Shown here piece after piece: positions 58,479 through 64,000 of a DNA stretch of 64,000 nt. Below the pieces are notes generated by a model. It worked only from the letters and a program-made list of their open reading frames with translations, had not been told where the DNA came from and did not search any database. The position numbers and the translations under genes are program-made. The first letter of the stretch is position 1. Each line of letters begins with the position of its first letter. Source of the stretch: Desulfoluna spongiiphila (lineage in GTDB: Bacteria > Desulfobacterota > Desulfobacteria > Desulfobacterales > Desulfolunaceae); contig NZ_FMUX01000008.1 of the NCBI RefSeq assembly GCF_900101345.1, positions 1 through 64,000 on the forward strand, given 5' to 3'.

Positions 58479-59120
58479 ATGAAGTCGTTTGTAAAAATGA
58501 TCTGTGCTGCCGTGTTGTTGTCTGTTATTGCTTCCGGGTGCAGCAAAGAAGATGAGACGCCCATGATTCAAGAATCGTTTAAGCAATATAAATCCGCAAT
58601 CTTGAATCAAGACGGTTTCACCGCATATTACTATGTCGATTCACACACAAAAGCATATTATGATGACATGCTTGATAAGGTGATGAATGCATCCGAATAT
58701 GAGACGAAAAACATGTCATTGGGATCAAAAGTCATTGTGACGATGGCCCGTCATTCCATCAGCGCCAACACCTTAAGAGGCATGAATGGGGAATCATTTT
58801 TTATCTATGCGGTGGAAAATGGGTGGATCGGTGAAGAAAGCGTTTCACGCCTTGAAATAGCGGTTTCAAACGTGGATAAGAATTTTGCAAAAACCCATAT
58901 TGTGGATGCCAATGGCGAAGCACCTTTCGGATTTACATTTCGAAAGGAAGACAAAACATGGCGTATTGACTTAACCTCCATGCTTCCGATGACAGAGATG
59001 GCCCTTGAAGAACAAATCAAAGAAATCGGGATAGATGAAGAGACGTTTATCCGTGCCACGCTGACCCAGGCCTCCGGGTTTCAGCCTGATTCATCGATTT
59101 GGGAACCCGTAAACCTGTAA
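58479..59120 (+). CDS. Unknown lipoprotein, low GC
   Basis: A 213-residue lipoprotein. The lipobox is ASGC with Cys 21. The mature domain resembles NTF2-like folds in outline: a helix with SFKQYKSAILNQDGFTAYYYVDSHTKAYYD, then strands including FGFTFRKEDKTWRIDLTSMLP. The family is uncertain. Base composition is AT-richer than the neighbours, which may reflect transfer. AGGGGAAA precedes ATG 58479. Confidence 0.78.
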   Translation: MKSFVKMICAAVLLSVIASGCSKEDETPMIQESFKQYKSAILNQDGFTAYYYVDSHTKAYYDDMLDKVMNASEYETKNMSLGSKVIVTMARHSISANTLRGMNGESFFIYAVENGWIGEESVSRLEIAVSNVDKNFAKTHIVDANGEAPFGFTFRKEDKTWRIDLTSMLPMTEMALEEQIKEIGIDEETFIRATLTQASGFQPDSSIWEPVNL

Positions 59121-59165
59121 AGGGTCCGCCTTGATTAACACGGATCAAGAAGGGTGGTGGGTGAT

Positions 59166-59747
59166 ATGAATAAATTCAGCTTGTCGTTGATGGAAAAAAG
59201 TGACGTAAAAGAGTCGGCAAAGGTCCTCAGCCTCGCCATGCTCGACAATCCTCTCCATCAGGCCGTGTTCCTGGGCAACGGCGAACAGGAACGCCTTGAA
59301 ATCGAAACCATGTTTGATGAGCTCTTGAGCCAGAAACCGGGCGTTGTCTTTCTGGCAAAAGAAGAGAAAAAGATCGTAGGCGTCATGAGGATGAATTCAT
59401 GCTCCGGCCGTGATTTGCCCGACGGACCGCCCGAGTTCAACGGCAAAACGGACATCAGGTGGAGAAAGTTCGTCTGGCTGAGGGAGTGGGCCCTTCAGGA
59501 CCCGAAGGAGCTGCACTGGCACCTAGGGCCCATCGGCGTGCTTCCGTCCCACCGGCGACAGGGAATCGGCTCAAGGCTCATGCAGCGATTCTGCAACGAG
59601 GTGGATGCCTGCGCCGCCAGGGCGTATCTGGAAACGGACAGGGATGAAAATGTGCTGTTTTATGAACTTTTCGGGTTTGAGATTATCTCCACATCGCAGG
59701 TGTTCGATGTGGAAAACCGCTACATGCTGAGGGAAACCCGCCCCTGA
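59166..59747 (+). CDS. GNAT-family N-acetyltransferase
   Basis: A 193-residue GNAT protein. Motif A is LGPIGVLPSHRRQGIGSRLMQRF (~121-143), the acetyl-CoA pyrophosphate loop. YLETDRDENVLFYELFGFEII forms motif B. The N-terminal half starts FSLSLMEKSDVKESAKVLSLAM. The substrate is unknown. The start is ATG 59166; a GTG-rich stretch just upstream serves as a weak ribosome site. Confidence 0.88.
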   Translation: MNKFSLSLMEKSDVKESAKVLSLAMLDNPLHQAVFLGNGEQERLEIETMFDELLSQKPGVVFLAKEEKKIVGVMRMNSCSGRDLPDGPPEFNGKTDIRWRKFVWLREWALQDPKELHWHLGPIGVLPSHRRQGIGSRLMQRFCNEVDACAARAYLETDRDENVLFYELFGFEIISTSQVFDVENRYMLRETRP

Positions 59748-59797
59748 TGTTCCCAAGGGGGGCGAAGGCGTCTTAATCACTATTTCTGGAGGAAACC

Positions 59798-60163
59798 ATG
59801 GAATGCCGCAAATGCAATGCCTTGATTCCGCAGGGAGAAGAGAGAGAACACAACAAAGAGATACTCTGTGAAGATTGTTATATCGATGTGCTCTCTCCGG
59901 CAGCCTTTTGTGACCCGTGGGCAACGTACAACGCCGAGTCTTTCAACAAGCGCAACCCGGAGACGGCCTTTACCGACAGCCAGTTGAAGATACTCAATAC
60001 CCTGAAAGAGAGCGGCGGGCTGGACCCCGATGGGCTTGCGGATCGTTTAACGGATCACATGTCACGCCAGGATGGAGAAAGAGAGTGCGCCGCCCTTCAT
60101 CGAATGGGTAAAATTTCCATCGAAAGCAGAAACGGTTCGGTTTTTATCTGTGTTAAACATTAA
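59798..60163 (+). CDS. Small zinc-ribbon-like protein
   Basis: A 121-residue protein. An N-terminal two-CxxC knuckle, CRKCNALIPQGEEREHNKEILCEDC, lies at residues 3-27 and is likely to bind zinc. A helical C-terminal part follows (SQLKILNTLKESGGLDPDGLADRL...), suggestive of a winged-helix fold. Similar small proteins occur in other sulfate reducers, but I know no function. TGGAGGA precedes ATG 59798. The HAD-type gene lies 24 nt downstream. Confidence 0.75.
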   Translation: MECRKCNALIPQGEEREHNKEILCEDCYIDVLSPAAFCDPWATYNAESFNKRNPETAFTDSQLKILNTLKESGGLDPDGLADRLTDHMSRQDGERECAALHRMGKISIESRNGSVFICVKH

Positions 60164-60187
60164 GGACAGCAGCGCATTGGGGATAGC

Positions 60188-60921
60188 ATGACGCTTGTCG
60201 TATTCGATCTCGGAGAGACCCTCGTTTCCTATGAAGGCATTCCGCTGAACTGGAGCGAACACTATCTCGACGCAATAAATGATTTTCTCATCAAAAACAG
60301 TATTTGCGTCTCAACCCCGGGTCTGGAGCTGGCCGTCTCTATTCTGGAATTTTACAACACACGGACAAATCAACGAACCTTTGAAGTGGGTGAAGGGGAG
60401 GTCACACGAAAAATCGCCACGGTGCTCGGGATTGACGGGGCGGTATTTGAACGCAGTTTCTTTTCCTATTTTCAGCAGAGAGCCACACTGGAGCCCTCCG
60501 CTTTAGAGACTCTCATGCAATTAAAAAAAGAAAATATTCACACAGCCGTCCTTTCTGATGTGCCCTACGGCATGCCCCGGGATTATCTGATGGAAGACCT
60601 CGGCCCCTTGCGCTCTTTATGGACTGCGTCGTCTCTTCATGCGACGTTGGTGTCAGAAAACCTCACCCATCGGGCCTCACCACCTTGATGAGGCAACTCA
60701 AGGTGGGGCCAGACCACGCTTTTTATGTGGGAAATGAAGAAAAAGACATGGCCTGCGCAAAAAACGCAGGGGCCCGATCCATACTGCTGGCACCCGATGA
60801 AACAGCAGATTATGGCCAAACCCATTCAATAAAAGACATATCCGGCGTTTTGAACCATGTGCTCAGGCGGGAAAGGCCTCCTTCGCAACAGAGGGGCAAA
60901 GAATCATTTCTTTGCTCATAA
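60188..60921 (+). pseudogene. HAD-superfamily hydrolase broken by a frameshift
   Basis: The first frame (from ATG 60188) holds motif I FDLGETLVSYEG, the cap helices and motif II AVLSDVPYG. Near 60605-60620 the protein must change frame: MEDLGPLR is followed in the other frame by FMDCVVSSCDVGVRKPHPSG, containing motif III Lys, and then FYVGNEEKDMACAKNAG as motif IV. Together they make a normal HAD-IA protein of about 240 residues. The change fits loss of one base. Either the gene is a recent pseudogene or the assembly has an indel. Motif I lacks the second Asp (DLGET), as in some family members. Confidence 0.78.
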
Positions 60922-61121
60922 AAATGTAATTTTCATTTTCGGGATTTGCCGTGGTATAAAGACAACCGTACCGGGACAGACAAAAATCGAAATTCAAGGG
61001 TATTGTCCCTTCTTTCGGTTTGCTGTTTTAAGCCCCATTCATCTTAAAACCCTGTAGGATGGGCAAAGGTGGTGCCGTGCCCATCGAGCGCGGGAACAGC
61101 CGGTAACCTTCGGGAAAAATG

Positions 61122-61330
61122 TAACTATTCAGCTCAAAAAACAGCCTCCGGCGGCAAGGTGTGCCACCTTGAAAGCAGGTTGCGGATGCGTTTTGCCCCT
61201 CGTTCCTCGGGCCAAATCACATCCGCCTTTAAAGTAGAAATCATTCAAAAAGAAATTTTAAAACCTATTTGTTAAACTTTTTAAAAGTTTAGCCCCCGGC
61301 AGGGCCGCCGGAGGCATAAGCTAATAGCTA
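61122..61330 (-). repeat. Dispersed palindromic repeat, full copy (reverse)
   Basis: The outer arm TAACTATTCAGC (61122-61133) faces a decayed GCTAATAGCTA (61320-61330). The 172-bp core 61144-61315 runs from GCCTCCGGCGGCAAGGTG to CCGGCAGGGCCGCCGGAGGC. The central stem is GCGGATG...CATCCGC around CCCCTCGTTCCTCGGG. It is the reverse orientation of the 42477 copy, with the same core length. Confidence 0.9.
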
Positions 61331-61383
61331 CCAAAAAGCCATGGGTCAATGAACGAGCACAAGAAACACGAAGGAAAAAAACG

Positions 61384-61830
61384 ATGGAATCAAATGACCC
61401 GTCCGCATGGATCAACACCATCCTCAGCGAGCTGAGCACCAGCAAGAGCTCCGATGCCGCAGCGGCCGTAGAAAACTGCGGCAGGGCATGCCTGAAATCC
61501 TCCGAGGGGTTTGAAGCGATCCGAGCCCTCCGTGCGTCGGTTGCCCACAAGGATGACATGGATCTGTTGTTCGACACGTACAAGGCCGAGCTTTATGACA
61601 ACAGGCCATCCCTCTACAAAAAAGAGGGGGCGATCTATCTGGAGTACGCCGACTGCGCCTGCGGCATGGTAACATCCGGTAAAGTGACCCATCCGTTTCT
61701 CTGCAACTGCACCATCGGGTATACCCGGCAGATCTTTGAAACGCTCTTCGGCAGGCCGGTGAAGGTCACCTTGCTGAAATCCATCCTCAACGGGGACAAC
61801 ATCTGCCTTCAAGAAATTACCGTTACATAA
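61384..61830 (+). CDS. Unknown Cys-containing protein
   Basis: A 148-residue cytoplasmic protein. The N-terminal half is helical (NTILSELSTSKSSDAAAAVEN CG-type). The C-terminal half holds YADCACGMVTSGKVTHPFLCNCTIGYTRQIFETLFGRPV and a final Cys near CLQEITV. The clustered Cys suggest metal binding. The region from the Cys pair to the end resembles the sensor part of V4R-like or ATC-hydrolase-like proteins, but this is uncertain. GAAGGAAA precedes ATG 61384. The AraC gene starts 7 nt after its stop, so the two are coupled. Confidence 0.72.
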   Translation: MESNDPSAWINTILSELSTSKSSDAAAAVENCGRACLKSSEGFEAIRALRASVAHKDDMDLLFDTYKAELYDNRPSLYKKEGAIYLEYADCACGMVTSGKVTHPFLCNCTIGYTRQIFETLFGRPVKVTLLKSILNGDNICLQEITVT

Positions 61831-61837
61831 TTCGCCC

Positions 61838-62599
61838 ATGGACATGACGACTCCCCAGGAATACACCGAATACAGACCCCATCCTCTCCTTGCGTCTCTC
61901 ATTGCCTGCTACTGGTCTTACCGTGCCCCGTCCAGGGACCGACTGGCGGCCCAGAAACCGGTGATACCCGATGGCTGTGTCGACATCATTTTTGATCTGA
62001 ATCCGGCATCTTCCCTGAGATGCTTTGTCATAGGCGCCATGACAAAGCCCATCCAAAACCAGAAAACCAACCTTTTGGGTGTGCGGTTCCACACCGGCAT
62101 GGCGACCTCCCTTTTCAAAATGCCCATGCATCATCTCACGGATCTCACGGTGGACGCGTCTGAATTCATAGGTGATTCCGCCCATGCGCTGTCGGACCAG
62201 TTGGCGGAGATAGACGCGCAGCAAGATCGCACAGCCCTCCTCGATGAGGTGTTTCTTAAACGCATGACCGGGGTTTCCGTCCTGGAGCGGCCCCTCACCC
62301 AAGCCCTTCGCCTGATCCGCCATGCAGACGGGCAATGTTCGGTTCAGCAGATAAGCGATGCCGTTGGCTGGAGCAGGCAGCATTTTACCCGCAGGTGCCT
62401 ACACGGCACGGGCCTGTCCCCCAAATTTCTGATGCGGGTGATGCGCCTGCACAAAACCATCACCCTCCATGAAAAAGGCAACGTGCATGGCTGGAGCCAC
62501 CTGTCCCAGGAGGTCGGCTACTTTGATCAGTCCCATATGATCCGTGAGTTCAAACGCCTCACGGGCCTCACCCCCGCTGAGTACCTTTCCCCCGCATAG
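61838..62599 (+). CDS. AraC-family transcription regulator
   Basis: A 253-residue regulator. The N-terminal ~145 residues form a small effector domain (ACYWSYRAPSRDRLA, VIPDGCVDIIFDLN, LLGVRFHTGMATSLF), similar to the DUF6597-type sensor. The C-terminal AraC domain has two helix-turn-helices, including VQQISDAVGWSRQHFTRRC and LSQEVGYFDQSHMIREFKRLTGLTPAEY (~160-250). It probably regulates the coupled Cys protein or a nearby gene. No clear target site was found. Confidence 0.9.
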   Translation: MDMTTPQEYTEYRPHPLLASLIACYWSYRAPSRDRLAAQKPVIPDGCVDIIFDLNPASSLRCFVIGAMTKPIQNQKTNLLGVRFHTGMATSLFKMPMHHLTDLTVDASEFIGDSAHALSDQLAEIDAQQDRTALLDEVFLKRMTGVSVLERPLTQALRLIRHADGQCSVQQISDAVGWSRQHFTRRCLHGTGLSPKFLMRVMRLHKTITLHEKGNVHGWSHLSQEVGYFDQSHMIREFKRLTGLTPAEYLSPA

Positions 62600-62654
62600 A
62601 AGATTCCATTTTTCCAATACACCCCGGTTCCCCTTGAGGTACCTTTTATCCATC

Positions 62655-62861
62655 ACATATGTGTAACTATTCAGCTTGCCTCCGGCGGGTCGCTTTTTTG
62701 AAAAAAAGCTCCGCAAAAAACGTTTCTAATGTGAAAAAGTGGAAATTATTTTGGTGGAGCCTGGAAAGGCTTATTTAAGACCTGTTTGTCAAACTTTTTA
62801 AAAGTTTGGCCCCCGGCAGGGCCGCCGGATGCTTGTTTGGGCTGAATAGTTACACATATGT
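62655..62861. repeat. MITE-like member with perfect 21-bp terminal inverted repeats
   Basis: The two ends, 62655-62675 and 62841-62861, are exact reverse complements over 21 bp and contain TGTAACTATTCAGC. CATATG beside both ends could be a 6-bp target duplication, though it is itself a palindrome. Inside are GCCTCCGGCGG at the left and the AAACTTTTTAAAAGTTTGG...CCCGGCAGGGCCGCCGGATGC block at the right. The middle differs from other copies. Total length is 207 bp and there is no gene. Confidence 0.88.
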
Positions 62862-62931
62862 TTTGGAAACACCCCGATTCATCTTGAGGCCGGGGTGAAC
62901 CGCTGCACCGTTTTTTATGAAAGGACCAGAC

Positions 62932-63288
62932 ATGATTGCTCGATGTGGTATGGACTGCTCGCAGTGCGAGGCGTACAAAGCAACCTGCGAAAATTCGGAT
63001 GTAAAACGCAGAGAGGTCGCCGAGGCGTGGACCATTGAGTACAAAACCGAGATTTCCCCGGAGCAGATCAACTGCCGCGGGTGCACCTCGGACGCAGAAA
63101 AATTTTTCTTCACCGAGTCGTTGTGTGAGATCCGGAAATGCGCCATGGAAAAAAAGGCGCCTCACTGCGCAAAGTGCCCGGACTATCTCTGTGATAAGCT
63201 GAGGGCATTTGTCGCGGAGGCCCCGGTGGTTGGGAAAACACTGGAGGGTTGCGAAACGCTGAAAGATAAATGGAAGGTGGCAGGATAA
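62932..63288 (+). CDS. DUF3795 cysteine-rich protein
   Basis: A 118-residue protein of the DUF3795 type, typical of anaerobes. It has many paired Cys: IARCGMDCSQCEAYKATC at the start, NCRGCTSDAEK near 46, LCEIRKCAMEK near 65 and HCAKCPDYLC near 78. These are likely zinc or Fe-S ligands. The start is ATG 62932, with AAAGGAC just upstream; ATG 62917 lacks a ribosome site. It lies between two members of the dispersed repeat. Confidence 0.88.
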   Translation: MIARCGMDCSQCEAYKATCENSDVKRREVAEAWTIEYKTEISPEQINCRGCTSDAEKFFFTESLCEIRKCAMEKKAPHCAKCPDYLCDKLRAFVAEAPVVGKTLEGCETLKDKWKVAG

Positions 63289-63338
63289 AAAAAAGCGCAA
63301 AAGGTAAGGCCTTCTATGGTTAAAGTGCATGGTAGAAA

Positions 63339-63425
63339 GCCTCCGGCGGCAAGGTGTGCCACCTTGAAAGCAGGTTACCGCTGGGCTTTACCCCTCGTTG
63401 CTCGGTTCAAATCCCAGCGGTATTT
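63339..63425 (-). repeat. Partial copy of the dispersed repeat, second subtype
   Basis: It begins GCCTCCGGCGGCAAGGTGTG and includes CACCTTGAAAGCAGGTT and a stem CCGCTGGG/CCCAGCGG around CCCCTCGTTGCTCGG. No left half follows. GCCTTCTATGGTTAAAG (63310-63326) precedes it, as at the 46548 copy. Confidence 0.75.
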
Positions 63426-63453
63426 CGGCGAACCCCTGTATAATTATTTCGTA

Positions 63454-64000
63454 TCACCATCCTGACCATCGGTATTCCATATTCACCCCCGCTCCCCATT
63501 CCTTACCGTGGCTGTGTCTGGCCATAACAATTCCGCCGCTTATATTAAAGTTGTCCGTCATGTCACTGCCTATCCCCACCCCTGTGAGGATTGTGTTTTC
63601 ACCCCGATTCTGACCGGCGAAGGATTGTTTGAAATCAGGATGACTCACCAGGGCAGCATCCATGTCATGAGCATTGTTTTGGTTGGCGTAAAAATCATGT
63701 TCATAGCGCACAAAACCCATGGGGTAGATGCGTTTTGTTCGGAACAAACTTCCAAATCGTGCATTCAACCCGGCACTGGCAACAATCGCCTGGGCATTTG
63801 CCGAGTCGACCTTTAAGCTGAAATCCGGGTCGCCGGACTCTTCGAATGATTCCTGGGTGTAATAGGTGTAATTTATGCCAATTTCAGGCCTTAGGCAGAC
63901 CCAGCCGTTTTGATAACCGAGCATCGAAGCCATGAGACCGGCATACGTCGTGTGGCTGTCATAATCTGCCGAAGGGGTTGCTTTTGTATCGCCAAGGGTG
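63454..64000 (-). CDS. Autotransporter-type beta-barrel, C-terminal part (5' end outside window)
   Basis: At least 181 residues are visible, and the frame is open to the window edge. Alternating polar and aromatic strands are clear: THTTYAGLMASMLGYQNG-like start, LRPEIGINYTYYTQESFEE, AGLNARFGSLFRT, YPMGFVRYEHDFYANQNN, ILTGVGIGSDMT, NISGGIVMARHSHGKEWGAGVNMEYRW. This matches the last strands of autotransporter barrels, ending in an aromatic residue. It would sit in the outer membrane. The passenger domain is not in the window. Confidence 0.8.
   Translation of the reverse strand, partial: TLGDTKATPSADYDSHTTYAGLMASMLGYQNGWVCLRPEIGINYTYYTQESFEESGDPDFSLKVDSANAQAIVASAGLNARFGSLFRTKRIYPMGFVRYEHDFYANQNNAHDMDAALVSHPDFKQSFAGQNRGENTILTGVGIGSDMTDNFNISGGIVMARHSHGKEWGAGVNMEYRWSGW

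Overview
The window looks like chromosomal DNA of a sulfate-reducing Desulfobacterota bacterium, probably of the Desulfobacterales. The evidence is a FlxABCD/HdrA-type electron-bifurcating gene set, a HesB-like Fe-S protein of the kind found beside such genes, an extensive B12/cobalt region with cobalamin riboswitches and an anaerobic (CbiK) cobaltochelatase, several small Fe-S-domain proteins, and moderately GC-rich coding sequence. The organism assignment is an inference from gene content only.

Layout. 1-135: the 3' end of one tRNA, tRNA-Lys(UUU) and a terminator. 0.4-2.7 kb: a small unknown protein, a RarD-type EamA transporter and an orphan RelE-like protein. 2.7-11 kb (minus strand): a redox cluster read as hdrD-like, hdrA, flxD, flxC, flxB, flxA, then a HesB-like protein. 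It probably couples NAD(P)H to heterodisulfide-type and ferredoxin electron transfer. 12.2-15.7 kb: a chemoreceptor with a possible sigma-28 promoter, a membrane protein and a PAS protein.

15.7-33.4 kb is a B12/cobalt island. A btuFCD-like ABC importer is on the minus strand. Diverging from it, a cobalamin riboswitch plus attenuator precedes DUF2162 - ExbB/TolQ-like - DUF2149 - BtuF::CbiZ fusion - exported, membrane-anchored CobN - CbiK. A second riboswitch plus attenuator precedes a BtuB-type receptor, followed by exbB-exbD-tonB. The set reads as corrinoid uptake plus a second, poorly described proton-channel/CobN machine that appears to work outside the cytoplasm. It is the most interesting system here.

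33.5-64 kb is mixed accessory DNA. It holds a REP-type (RAYT) transposase; a membrane serine protease split by a nonsense codon; a DUF711 protein; Crp and GAF proteins; a condensation-fold protein with a zinc-ribbon membrane partner; a TPM-domain pair; an Fe-S::LuxR fusion with an Fe-S::DUF3786 relative; DNA polymerase II; a UroD::thioredoxin fusion; and a MarR-centred group of three genes sharing one operator motif. Further on are a MipA/TetR pair with AcrR-like operators, a GDPD-like protein lacking a catalytic His, GNAT, a frameshifted HAD gene, AraC, DUF3795 and the start-truncated end of an autotransporter-type barrel.

A family of about 170-230 bp palindromic elements is scattered between genes. 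They are bounded by GCCTCCGGCGG/CCGCCGGAGGC and, in the best copies, by outer inverted repeats of TGTAACTATTCAGC. They resemble MITEs. No CRISPR array, rRNA or prophage was seen.
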